Assembly: GCA_029959085.1 (NCBI GenBank)
Contig: JARWIR010000021.1
Span: forward strand, 18,749,620 to 18,813,619
Length of the DNA stretch: 64,000 nucleotides
Reading direction: 5' to 3'
Source: Nemophila menziesii
Taxonomy: Eukaryota; Streptophyta; Magnoliopsida; Boraginales; Hydrophyllaceae
This document shows, one piece after another, positions 46,461 through 57,846 of this stretch. Positions within the stretch are counted from its first letter, which is position 1, and each line of letters starts with the position of its first letter. Position numbers and translations under genes: made by a program. The notes under the pieces are model-generated. The model worked only from the letters and a program-made list of their open reading frames with translations, ran no database searches and was not told where the DNA came from.

Positions 46461-46940
46461 TTTGAACTATGACTAGGAACTTGCTGCTGTTTTTTTTTTT
46501 TGCCTTAAAATTTTGGAGACATTATTTATATGGAGTTACTTGTAAAGTGTTCATGGATCATAAGAGTCTCAAATACTTCTTCACTCAAAAGGAACTAAAT
46601 TTGAGACAAAGAAGATGGTTGGAATTGATTAATGATTATGATTTAACCATTTTCTATCATCCACGTAAAGCTAATGTAGTAGCAGGCGCTTTGAGTAGAA
46701 GGCCTTCAAGATCTTTAGCTACTCTCGTAACTTTTCAAAAGGAATTGTTAAAAGATTTTGAACACTTACAGATAGAAATTATATCAAAATTGACCAAAAA
46801 TACCATTTGTCAGTTGAGTGTAAAATCTACCCTAATAGAGAAGATTAAGATGGCAGATAGAAATTATATCAAAATTGACCAAAAATACCATTTGTCAGTT
46901 GAGTGTAAAATCTACCCTAATAGAGAAGATTAAGATGGCA
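46461..46940 (+). pseudogene. G2 RNase H end and linker
   Basis: The C-terminal half of gypsy RNase H is open from 46,469: [19 protein letters not shown] and the ADALSR-like motif changed to AGALSR, so the usual Asp is replaced. The 3' part is an exact 85-base tandem duplication (46,771-46,855 and 46,856-46,940), which shifts the frame into the integrase. Confidence 0.83.
46771..46940. repeat. Perfect 85-bp tandem duplication in G2
   Basis: Two identical adjacent 85-base copies starting gatagaaattatatc. Their identity contrasts with the old age of G2, so the event is recent or the assembly doubled the unit. Confidence 0.93.
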
Positions 46941-48311
46941 CAACTGGTAGATGGATGATCAAAATTAAATAAAGGAAAAAAATATTATCTTCAAATTTAT
47001 GAGGATGGCACCCTGAGATTCGGTGAAAGGTGATGTGTTCCTAACAGCTCTAAATTGAAAAGAGAAATTCTAGATGAAGCTCACAGGTCTCAATTTTTCG
47101 TACAACCGGGGGTACTAAAATGTATCGTTATTGGAGGAATAAATTCTGGTGGCGAAACATTAAAAGGGAAATTGGTGAATTCGTGATAAATGTATGACAT
47201 GCATGAGGGTCAAGGCTGAACATCAAAAACCATCTGCTTCAACCTTCGGAGATTCCTGAGTGGAAATGTGATTGTATTTCAATGGATTTCGTGACAGGTT
47301 TTCCAAATTCGAAAAGTAAATGTGATACAATTTGGGTAATCACTCACATTTTTTACATGTTAGCATGCAAGGTTCTGTAGAAAAAATGGCTCAGTTATTC
47401 ATTAATGAAATAGTCCGTCTTCATGTCATACCCAAAGAGATTGTTTCAGATTGAGATCCTCGTTTCACTTCTAAATTTTGGAAGAGTTTCCAAGAAGCGT
47501 TAGGAAGTAAATTAAAATTTAGTTCGACTTTCCATCCCCAGACCGATGGACAAACAAAGAGAACCATCCAAACATTAGAGGATATGCTTAGAGCGTGTGT
47601 TTTGGATTCTGGTACAGGTTGGGAAAAACACATGACTTTAGTAGAGCTTGCATATAATAACAGTTATCACTCGAGTATTAAGACGACACCCTATGAGGCC
47701 TTATATGGAGAGAAATGTCGAACACCATTGAATTGGGGTATGGGGGGAAGGAAAGTTTTAGGTCCGCAATTACTTGAAGAAACTGAAGAGAAGGTCAAAT
47801 TAAATCGGGAAAGGATCCAAGAAGCTCAAAATAGACAAAAATGCTGGAAAAATATAAGAACAAATGTCCTCGAGTTTCAAGTTGGAGATCATGTATTTTT
47901 AAATGTTTCACCGAAAGGAGTTATGGGATTTCATAGTCGAGAAAAACTACACCCGAGATTTATTGGTCCATTTGAGATATTAGACAGAATAGGTGATGTA
48001 GCCTATCAGCTTGCTTTGCCTCGATCTCTGGTTGGAGATCATGATGTGTTTAACGTCTTTCAACTTCGTAAATACCTCAGAGACCCAATCATGTAGGTCA
48101 CTCTGAAAGTTTGGATATAAATATTGATTTTATTATTAATGACGAGGTTCCATTGTCTATAGTAGACCGCAAGGACCAAGTTTTAAGGTGTAGAACTATT
48201 TCATATGTGAAAGTACAATGGGAAGGTCAAACACTTAGGGACGCCACATGGATGCCGGAAGATGAGGCTCGTATGAAATATCCTCAACTTTTCTCTGATG
48301 GTGGTATGTAA
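46941..48311 (+). pseudogene. G2 integrase with chromodomain-like C-terminus (broken)
   Basis: The zinc-binding part and start of the core are scattered over frames (ISMDFVTGFPN near 47,280, IVSD then a stop at about 47,450). The third catalytic residue is lost: the DGQ(S/T)E motif reads DGQTKRTIQ near 47,550, with Lys for Glu. From 47,584 to 48,096 the frame is open: [23 protein letters not shown], then [12 protein letters not shown] and [13 protein letters not shown] final piece at 48,111-48,311 (VKVQWEGQTLRDATWMPEDE) is the chromodomain-type tail of the Tekay/Del lineage. Confidence 0.87.
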
Positions 48312-48335
48312 GTTTCGAGGACGAAACTTTCTGTT

Positions 48336-48347
48336 AAAGGGAAAAGT
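48336..48347 (+). promoter_or_regulatory. G2 polypurine tract
   Basis: aaagggaaaagt directly before the 3' LTR, where plus-strand DNA synthesis would start. Confidence 0.75.
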
Positions 48348-49487
48348 TGTCATACCTAAAATAATTTTAGGCCAAACTCATATTTTAATAAGTTTGTAGG
48401 TTTTTAAAATAATATAATATATTATACTATATTTTTAGTGGGCCTTTGAGGAAAGCTATTTTTATTACTTTTTCCCACTATCTGACTATGGGGAGGACGA
48501 GACAAAAAAAAAAAGAAATAGAGGGAGCAGAAAAAAAAAGGAGGAAAACAGGGAAGAAAAGGAAAGGGATAAGAAAGGGTTAGAGAGGAAAAAGGAAAAA
48601 GAACAAGTTTTATTCTATAAATTGTAATCACTATTTTTGAAATTGTAGATTAAAGATATCAAGAAAAAGATAGAAACTAGCTGGTGAAATTGAAGATTCT
48701 TAAAATGTTTTATCAAAAAATGTAAGTGAGTGTATAGTTTATTCTTACTTTCATTAAATATATCAATATGTTTGTATACTTCTATATACATGCACAATTA
48801 TTAGATTCACTTAACATATGATTGTTCTTTGAACCATGATTATCAGAATGATTATCAGTAGATATAAATTTATGCTTATTGAATAATTGGTTAAGGTTAC
48901 AAAGAAAATATGATTTTTGTGGTGTTTTAACTTGGTTCTACGCTCTTATACTAATTAATAATTATGTCTGTATTTGAGTAAGTTCTGATAAGAAAAACAA
49001 TTTTGTTGTTTATGCTAAAGTTTTAATATTTCTACTTTATGCCTGGTGAGGGAATTGTATTCACTTTTTGACCAGAGCTACGAAGGTAAGATGTAGTTTT
49101 GACCGGAGTTATATAGGTAAAATGTAGTTCGGTATTGTTTGAATATATCTTATGTTATATTTAAATGCAATTGGGTATCTCACTTATTGAGTTCAGCTCA
49201 CGTTTAGATTTTGTTTTGTATTTTGGTAAGATCGATGGTCATGTGAGACCACTTTCTAGTATTTTATAGACTTTAATAGCACCGTTTTTGTGTCGATCGG
49301 CTTTGTATTCATAGATGCTTAGAAATTAATTTATGAAAGATGTAAATATTAATCAAGTGTTCTCTAATTATGGATTTTAATTATAATTTACCTTGACAAA
49401 ATCTTTTCTTCATGTGATCAAGTTATGTAATTTTTTTCTAAATTATGCATTTGAATTTTTCTATCCAATAAATTTTAGGGCCTGACA
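48348..49487 (+). repeat. G2 3' LTR (1,140 bp)
   Basis: Starts TGTCATACC and ends CCTGACA. It matches the two parts of the 5' LTR and the G1 LTR, with many substitutions. Confidence 0.92.
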
Positions 49488-50460
49488 CCTAAGGTAAAAA
49501 TACCAACCTCTCTAGCAAAAAATAAATACTAGCTCTTCTGACATCTGAACTCTTTTGGCAACTCAAAACAAGAGTCCTAATTAGTCCAACATAGGTTTAT
49601 GCAAAGAACAACAAAATTTTAGGTAAAAAAGACCCGATTATATTGTCAGGTGGAAAAGAAGTATGGTCGGTAAGGGGTTAGTAATGTTATTGGTGATTAT
49701 CTAATTAATAATATTCTTAGCTAGTTTTTTTTATTACAAAACTTAATAGTAATTCTTTGTTAAGACCGATAAAGTCTTTGATGTGTAAAATTCTTCATAT
49801 GTTGACAAACTATTGGCGTTCAAGGTAAAGACCAAAGAAGTTTTGGCAAATAAGATTTTTTCACAACCTTGAAAAAATTTCGGCAATCAAGGTAAGTACA
49901 AATGCAGTTTTGGTGAATAAAAATTCTTTATAAATCCGATAAACTCTCGACATTTAAAATAAAGATCAACGATATCTTGGAAAATAAAACCCCTTACCAA
50001 AAACCAGCAGAATCTCTGCATTCAAAGCAAAAATCGATAAATTATCGTTAAAACAATAAGTAAGACAGGCTTAGCTAGAGGGCCACCTCGGATACGTAAA
50101 AATATAAGATATTTAAGAATATTATTATTAGATACCGGAAGTAGCTAATACATACATCCTATGAAGGCATGAAAAAAACAAAAATTTGATGAAACCTCAA
50201 TTATAAAACAAAATCTGATGAAGTCTAAACAATCAAAACAAAAATAGATGAAATCTCAGTAATAAAAACAATGATCGACATAGTCTCGTCAATCAAGAGA
50301 AATAACGATGAAGCCTCGACAATCAAAACAAAAATCGACAAAGCCTTGACAATTATAACAAAGACCGACACTTAATACAAAAATCAATAAAGTTTCGACA
50401 CTTAATACAAAAATCAATAAAGCCTCGGCAAAGTTTCGCGTTATAATAAACTTTTCAAAC
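49488..50460. repeat. Tat-lineage 3' region with minisatellite arrays
   Basis: After the G2 insertion the Tat-type sequence seems to resume. From about 49,740 to 50,050 there are loose units of about 60 bases around a motif like aaactctcggc...caaggtaaag. From about 50,190 to 50,440 there are denser units of about 30 bases around gatgaagcctcgacaatc followed by aaaacaaaaatc. Tandem repeats of this kind are known in the 3' untranslated regions of plant Tat-lineage elements. Confidence 0.65.
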
Positions 50461-50972
50461 AAATTTTTTCAGCTCTACATAATTATCTGAACCCCAAAAA
50501 AGGCTAATCTGATTCTATTTTTTATATTTTCTGAGGCAAAATGGTATATAGAAGGCATCAGATAAAATGCATCAAGAAAATCAAAAAGTAAGAGCAAAGA
50601 AAAAAGCGATAAACGATACTTCTATTAACAAATTTTCTTGAAAAAAACATAAAGAGTTACAAGATTAAGGCAACATAAACCAGGGAAACGCTATATCACA
50701 AAGGCATAATTCTGACTGGAAGCAAGTCCAAAACGCGTATTGTAATTGCAGACAGTGGAGAAGAGTATGATTCATAAGAAGTGGAAAAAATTGTGAATAA
50801 TAGAAAGAAAGATAAGTGACGGTCCCTGAGTTATATAGCAAAAGGTTGTTAAGCCAGGGTTGTCAAACAACCTAACCCTGGAGAAACCAGAAATGAAAAT
50901 TTCAATAGCCTTACAAGGGCTGATAAGTACATCAAAAAAGTAAGGCAAAACAAGACGAAGTTCAGAACTACA
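50461..50972. other. Unassigned DNA beyond the minisatellite
   Basis: No coding signal. It contains an inverted pair around 50,855-50,885 (ccagggttg near caaccta...ccctgg), possibly a small hairpin. Confidence 0.35.
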
Positions 50973-52330
50973 CTAAGTTCCAGCTTGCATCTCCACCTCT
51001 TCAGAATTCTTCAACCTTATAACATTCTGCAGAGCATCACCCATTTCAAATTCTCTTTCCTATATTGAGAAGAATAGAAGGTATAAATGCAACAAAAGAA
51101 AGAAGTGAAGAAGTGCAGAAGTAGAAAGAAGGAGAGATACCTGTATCACGAGATCATGAGGTACGCAACTAACCATCAGAGGAGGAGTCGCATCCACTGA
51201 AAGAGCAAAAGAACAATAAACCTCACAAACATACACTATTTGAAGCCCTTGTGGCTACCCATACCCCAGAAGCTACTGCTCCATTAATTCATATCCTCTG
51301 GGGAGAAGACCTATATGTTTTGGCTACCCTTTTTTGCGACTCCCACATATCATTGGTCAAAGACTCGATCTGAGCCACACTAGTGGTAGCCTAGGATAAT
51401 TGCGTTTGAGTAATTTTCAACAAATGATGGGGTACTCGAGTTTCCATCATTGATTTATAGAGCTTACTGACAAAGCACATAAGGTCGGAGGATTTCTGGG
51501 ACCAAACTTCTGCCTCATCGATTGATCGAATTGAAGGTACAAAAGAAAGGTCAAGTTTAAAAATAATGTGAGTAAGAGTAGGGGAAATCGACTATACCAT
51601 GTAGCATAATTGCCTTGTGATAATCCAAAGACGCTTGCAAGGGTGAAGAAAAAGTAAAGGAGAAAGAAATCCCTTATATAGAGGTGTAAGAAATCGCTTA
51701 GGATTATTCATTGGAAGGACGTCCACAAACATACCGTATATCAGGTGTCCACACATTGCACAATAAAGAACAAGAAGATATATTATTGGAAAACAAGGAC
51801 TAATAGAATATCCACGCTGGAAGTTTGGGCAAGAAAAAAAGATTCAACTATAAAAAAACCAACATATATCATCGAAAAAAAAAAAGACGACAAAAGCTGC
51901 TAAAGACAAAGATTCTTATTTTGGGTAGCGGGGTTGAACGTGGGGAATACACATCAGGTAGCCCGATCTTAAATTCTTCCTCCATGAGCAGGGTCAATAA
52001 GTAGTTGTATATCTTTATTAAATTCTTCTGAGGCCCGATATTGGTTTACAACATCTTATTGGGTCGGGCTTTAGTCAAATGTTTGCTAATCCTAGTTTGA
52101 AACTTAGCCAAGCGTTTATCAGCCTCTGATACAACTTTCCATGCATGAGCAAAGCCTCCTATTCTGTAGCTCTATCTTCAACCTCTTAATGTCATCCTCG
52201 AAGCCGGTAACCATATCTCTGGTAACATTCCTCTCAGCTCTAAGTTGATGAAGTCTAGAAAAATCCCTTAAATCGTCTGAAGAAACAAGAAGAGTGAATG
52301 CAAATTAAGGCCATAGCAGACTGAAGTAGA
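50973..52330 (-). pseudogene. Antisense spliced ORF relic, probably of the Tat element
   Basis: Minus-strand coding remnants with introns. The last exon (50,973-51,059, 28 codons and stop) reads EREFEMGDALQNVIRLKNSE. It is preceded by an 81-base intron (51,060-51,140) with exact GT and AG ends and a matching-phase exon 51,141-51,196 (VDATPPLMVSCVPHDLVIQ). Further upstream (51,260-51,540) a longer exon-like frame has two stops. At 52,150-52,265 there is a coiled-coil piece (RAERNVTRDMVTGFEDDIK). Extra antisense ORFs near the 3' LTR are described for some Tat-lineage elements, which fits the position. It could also be an unrelated host gene. Confidence 0.5.
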
Positions 52331-52989
52331 GCAAAAGCTAATATCTCTCTCAACCCATTTTTTCATAAATTTGAAATTTAAAAAACCCTTCTTTCTGCTA
52401 CAGTCGTCTCCCCTTCATTTTTCTTTCACGACGATGGAGACCACCCTCCTCCTCCTTCTCCTCCCTCCTTCTTTTATTTTCCGTTTTATTAGTTTATAGT
52501 TGTTTTTCCTTGTTTTTTCTTTTTTTTCTTTTCCCTTCTTATGGACAATTATTGCTTGTGATTATTTTTTTTCGGTAATTGTGTTTGCTTTCCCTTGTTT
52601 TAATTTTTTTTTGTTTTAGATCTCGCGTTTTAGATCTCGCACAAAAACTGTTTGATGTTTGCTCTAACAATATTTCAGTACTTTCTTAATCCCTCACAAC
52701 TTTTGTTTTCATCCTTCCAATCACATGTATTTTTTGTTCTACTCAGTTTTGGTTACATAAATTGTTTGTTCAAAGACGGTGTGGATCAAGGGTGAGGCTT
52801 TTTTCCTCTTGTTGATATGGTTATAAGGGAGGAGTTCCGTTTATTTTCTCGATCTCTTTGGTTTTGGTAATATGGTTGTAACCTGCTCGGGAGGGTGGTG
52901 TTTTAGCATTCTTGAAGTGGTTAGGGTCGAGGTTGCCGGCGTAAATTTTGTTACTTTTTCTAGCTTATGGTCTAGCATTTTGCATGTAG
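52331..52989. other. Pyrimidine-rich and AT-rich DNA
   Basis: No gene recognised. It includes a CTCCT-rich tract at about 52,438-52,475 (GAGGAGG on the minus strand) and long T-runs. It could be the leader of the antisense ORF to its left. Confidence 0.35.
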
Positions 52990-54232
52990 TTTATAGGTGT
53001 AACTCTTTGATAATAGAATATACAACAAATGAAAATAGTTAGTAGCATAAAAAGAATAAATAAAGAGACAAAAAGGTAGAATATCTAAACTATCAACATT
53101 TTCAATTTTTTTGTATAAACAAAAGTTTTAGAAGTAATCAATACTTTGATCGTTTTGATATTCTTAAATTATCTATTTTTTATAAAAATTTTCTTAAATT
53201 TTCATATAATTGTTAAGATAGAAATGTATAGGTGCAACTCTTTGATATGAAATATACATTAAATGAAAATAGTTAGTGGCTTAAAAAGAATAAAAACAAA
53301 GTAGCCATAAAGATAGAATATGTATCAACATTTGCATTTTCTTTGTCTAAACTAAATTTTTAAAAGTAATCATACTATGATTCTTAATCATTCTTAGAAT
53401 ATCAAAAGGTTTATGAATTTTTTTGTAAATATTCATATAGTTATCAAAGATAGAATTGTCATAGATGTTACTTGTTGATAAGAAATATATAATAAATGAA
53501 TGTATATAGTGGCTTAAAAAGAATAAAAGTGATAGGAGAGAGAGGAAGCAAAATTATATAATTGGTTGACAAAAAAAATATATAATTTGAAATAAGATGG
53601 AAAGTGTTTATTAATTTTCTTGCACAGATGATTCTGTTAATGCCTTGGGAGAAATTTACTCTATTTCATTTGATTTTATATTAATTTTGATGTTGTATGC
53701 TAGTTCTTTTAAATTATCTTGCTACCCCGTTTTTATTTATGTGTTTTTAGATTGAAAAAATTATTATCATTCCTTTAAGATATATAATTGTTTCCCCTTT
53801 AAAAAAAAATAGTGTTAGTATAATTTTTTTTTAATTTGATAAAACACATATGTTTAAGACCCCCCCTGAGCACAAGGTTTTTAAAGAAGAAATAACTTCA
53901 AATTTGACTAAAGATTTGATAATAAAAATTCTATTAAGGATGCGTATGTGATCATTGTAAAGCTTTGAATTAGTTATTTCAAAGCCCAAAATTCATCAGT
54001 TTGCAGCTTCGTCATAGCACTACAAAATCAATCGTGGCCTTGTCGATGTAAGATCAATAGTTTCTCTAGCGGTTAGGAGTTTCTAATCTTTAATTTTATT
54101 ACTCATTAATGTAATGAAAACAATATTTTTACATTTGAATCTTGATAGATTGTTCTTTTGATTATTTTGGTTGCTCTTAATAATTTAACTGATAGAAAAT
54201 AACCTTCAATTTTATATGTACATGTATTTTCT
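52990..54232. repeat. R4 repeat, second copy, three tandem units
   Basis: Matches 35,815-37,345. Three diverged units start near 52,991, 53,231 and 53,460 with taggtg(t/c)aactctttgata or a relative. It lacks the 390 bases holding the exon-like segment of the first copy, the join being near 53,875. Confidence 0.75.
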
Positions 54233-57200
54233 AATCATACAAATGTATATTTAGTTCAGAAGTATATATTAGCTTGTACACTTATTTAACTAACAACATT
54301 TCAGAAGTACAACTAAAATGCGACTAAAAGAATTGTGATAAATGATAATTATAATGATCTCAATATGCTCTCTAATTAGCAACCCCAATGGTTATTTTTT
54401 ATATTTCATATATACCTTTATCCCTTTTTATAATTATTTATATCCTTTCGCAATCTATAATGGTCGTCTTATGGAAAGGGCGGTGGTTGATGCCGCCTTA
54501 CCTCCCTGATAGGGACATCTTAGTGACCATCCAAAATCAATAGAATAGTTGCCAAATATTCCCAACGTTAAGATCAATTCAGCAAAAGATAAATCAGATA
54601 GCGTGAAGAAACTTTACACCAAGAGAAAAAAATTCGATTCGCATGAGGAAGTCAATTTATTGCCACCTAACCACACTACAAATACATTAGTGAAGGGGCA
54701 AAGTGAAAATAACGTAAGGCTCCCAAGAATCATTTATTCATGTGAGAAGAAAAGAAGAGGGTGAGAAGTATAGAATAGTGTCTGTTGGTAGCAAATGTAT
54801 GGGTATTCCAAAATTGGGGGAACACAATCTGTCAAGCGATTTTGAGGACATTGATACTCAAAATGCAGATGGGGAGGGATCGTTGAAGCAAATCAAATGG
54901 TCACTAATCTGATTTTGATTTTCATGGAATCGCATTCGCTGGTGAAGAGAATATCACGGGTCCAACATCTCCCCTTTAACTAGAGACAACCTTAAATGCA
55001 CCCATATATCGAACGCCTTTCGATCAAAGTAATTCTGACGAACTGAATATGGGTAAGCCGAGTATAGTTACTTCGGTTTATAACTAACATGATTGTGAAT
55101 TATGTGACAAATGATTATGATCTTATTGATAAGGACTGAATCCTACAAAGAAGCCATATCGGTGTGCCTCGTGTCTGTACCCTAAAGTCCAGGGGTACTT
55201 GAAGCAGTTACCATGAAGTTGGAGTAAGGAGATCACTAAACTAAAATACTAACGTGAATCAACCCCGATTTCCTAGGATTTACTTGTAATGGAGGACGGT
55301 TTTCTAATCGATTACAATACATACCCACACCTTATGCGAAGGGCGTAACAAAAAATACAAGATTATAGGGTATCCCATCGTTCAATTATTATCCCTTTAT
55401 TGGGGTATAATGTTGGGTATAAATATTTGTCTTAATCAAATATGAGCAAGGAATTGGTTGAGATTGGGTTTAGGTATTTATGGTTAAGGTTACAAATATT
55501 TAGGATTACGAGTTTTGAGTGTGGGACCGTGGATGGTCTTGAAAGATATCAGATAGTATGTGCAAGTGACCTATTATTTATGCCTCAAGTGGCACATGTG
55601 CTTAAAATGACTGTATGTATGTGTTTGTTGTTACATTTGATATACTATACAAAGAAATATTTTTTAGCTATTGGAAGTATTATATGAAAGATGATTTGAA
55701 TAGATTTGTTCACTAAGTCACGCATGGGATGTTAATTTACAATATTAGTGGTCGAAGTAAAATTAGACAAGCTACATGAGAGCACAAAAAACAGTTCGTG
55801 CCCAAACCGACTAAAAAAGTAAGAATTTAATTTTAATTTACTTTTGATGCATTTTTTTTCTTTGTAGCTAGTTAACTATTAAAAATTAACCTGTTTTTAA
55901 TTGAAGTGCAAAAAAACTCAATACTTATAAAAAGTGAATTCATGAAATAATAATGTGATCATCTAACCTACATAATTTATGTAATTTGAAGGAATGCAAG
56001 GGATAATTTTGTGATACCATTAACATTGGAGAAGAGAAGAAATATGATAAATAGTTTCTCTAGTGGTTAGGAGTAGTGTACAAAGTGATCTTGTTTCTTG
56101 AGAAAATTTACTCTCCAATGTAATGAACTGAAATGTGGTTTTACAAGCTTATATACATATGTGTGAATTTTTCAATCTTCTTATATACATTTACAATTCT
56201 CTATGCTACCAAAAAAAATTAGATTTGAATAATCATCAATTTAACAATTAATTTCTTAGTGTAACACATTTAGAATTTTCGTTTAGAATTTTATACGATA
56301 TTAAAAAATAATCTTAAGAACATCTTACCATTACAAAAAAAATGTTTTGTTTGTGTAGTTACCATCTCAATGTAAATTTGTATAAAATAGTTCTCTATTC
56401 GTCACAAGACGAAGTAAAGGACAATAAAAATTGAAGACCATAGTCCTTCTATGTCAAATGTATGCACTGACCAACCAGACTATGCTATTTATCTTGACTT
56501 CACCCCTCACACACAATCACACATCATTACAGAAAATCTTATCAAATAAACAAGGCACATCTTACTTCTGCACCTAACAAGAAATTCTCCAATTCTCCAT
56601 AAAAATATACTTTTCTAGTAGCAGCAAGATCAAGAATCAGACAATCCAGTATCTTCATTTAACATTTTTAACATTAGTAAGTGTACATTATCCCAGCTTT
56701 TGTTATATTTCAAGGTGAAACATATGAATAAAACCACAACACACCTTATCAAGAAGTAACCATTAAGTACTAGAATTGGTTATTTTCAATTTTTTCTCCT
56801 ATCTAAACAATTTAATGTTTCAACGCCAGATATATGTATGAACTTTATGATGATCTTTAAAGTTTAACGTTATCCATTTGTACTTTGGTGCTACACTAAA
56901 AAGAGTAATTTACCAGTAATTAGGTGCGTGTTTTATTTGACCAAAAAATGGTAACAAGTTGATGAAGTGGGACCGTCCAAATTAGTTCAGGTTTATAATA
57001 GAACAATATTTTTCCTTGTTATGCTCAGTGCTTCTCTTTGAATTCATTGTCTTATAATTATTGTTACATTCTCTTCCTTAGGTCATGCTATTTCGGCGGA
57101 AGGCAAGCTAACTAGACTAGACTTGGATCAACTGAAGACTATGTTGAAGGTTGACCTCAAGGTATGCTATAGAACAAAGTACTTCAAATTTAATATATCT

Positions 57201-57387
57201 TATTTTCATTATTTGCAATAAGTAAAAACTCATGTATCATAATAAGGGACCATTCAAGGCTATAAGGAAAAAAATTCAAGTGCTTCCACAACCTAATGTC
57301 ACTCTAATATTTCTACTACAAGCAAATGGGAATGTGAGAAAAAGTGATGTTGTATTTGTCCAGGGTTGTTGATTATTTGTCTTAGCG
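54233..57387. other. Unassigned DNA with one exon-like segment
   Basis: No gene was identified. An open frame of 71 codons at 54,549-54,764 resembles nothing and lacks a true ATG context. Near 56,055 a short piece (agtttctctagtggttagga) recurs from R4. At 57,082-57,161 a segment between acceptor ttccttag and donor gtatgc reads HAISAEGKLTRLDLDQLKTM. It may be another exon of the uncoupling-protein pseudogene that follows, but it does not match that family well. Confidence 0.35.
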
Positions 57388-57846
57388 CCCGAATTGGCAA
57401 TGTATCTGACCTTGTACTATTGCCAAATATCAAATGGAAGATACCCGAATCCACTGACAATGTTGTCTCTCATATCTTATCTGGCTTGGGAAGTGGTTTC
57501 TTTACAGTTTGCATAGGCTATGTTGGATGTGGTAACTAAATTTTCATGTTCATTTTTTTGTAGCTACTACTCCAAATCAGGAACTTTAATCTATAATGTT
57601 TGATTTCTTTAGGTTAAGTTAAAAATGATGGGAAATCCTTCATGCAAAAGTACAATTGATTGTTTCACCAAGACTTTGAAGAACTGTGTAAGTTCAATTT
57701 CCCTATTTATCCCTTTTGGTGCTGTAAAATGGACACCAAAGCTTATAATGTATATGTTGATGGGAACTTTTGTTTTCTAAAAAGGCTTCATCCCCAAACT
57801 TGGACGTCTAAGATCATGGAATGTACTCATGTTTTTGACATTGCAA
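57388..57846 (+). pseudogene. UCP: Plant mitochondrial uncoupling protein pseudogene, 3' part with introns
   Basis: Three decayed exons of a mitochondrial carrier. The first (about 57,388-57,536) contains STDNVVSHILSGLGSGFFTV and ends where UCP has the carrier signature, here damaged. The second (57,613 to about 57,687) reads VKLKMMGNPSCKSTIDCFTK. The third (about 57,759-57,846) carries KGFIP, GRL and SWNV in shifted frames. Junctions have GT and AG ends, so this is a piece of genomic DNA and not a processed copy. Functional UCP is a six-helix inner-membrane carrier of about 300 residues; only the last third is represented. Stops and frameshifts exclude function. Confidence 0.85.

Larger units (their letters stand above)
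39582..49487 (+). mobile_element. Tekay/Del-like gypsy element G2, full-length but defective, with LINE-3 nested in its 5' LTR
   Basis: 5' LTR 39,582-43,677 (split by LINE-3), primer site 43,682-43,694, gag, protease, reverse transcriptase, RNase H, integrase with a chromodomain-like tail, purine tract and 3' LTR 48,348-49,487. Flanks cccaa and cctaa fit a 5-base target duplication with one change. Without LINE-3 the 5' LTR is about 1,161 bp, against 1,140 bp for the 3' LTR, and the two differ at many sites, so the insertion is old. Coding regions have many stops, an 85-bp tandem duplication, and lost catalytic residues in protease and integrase. Confidence 0.93.

Noticed and set aside
50190..50440. 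Regular 30-base repeats resembling a CRISPR array
   Set aside because: Units are diverged throughout with no constant repeat and unique spacer pattern, and the setting is a plant retrotransposon.
54549..55687. Two open frames of 71 and 81 codons
   Set aside because: The first lacks a true ATG start and both lack family resemblance; surrounding DNA shows no consistent exon structure.
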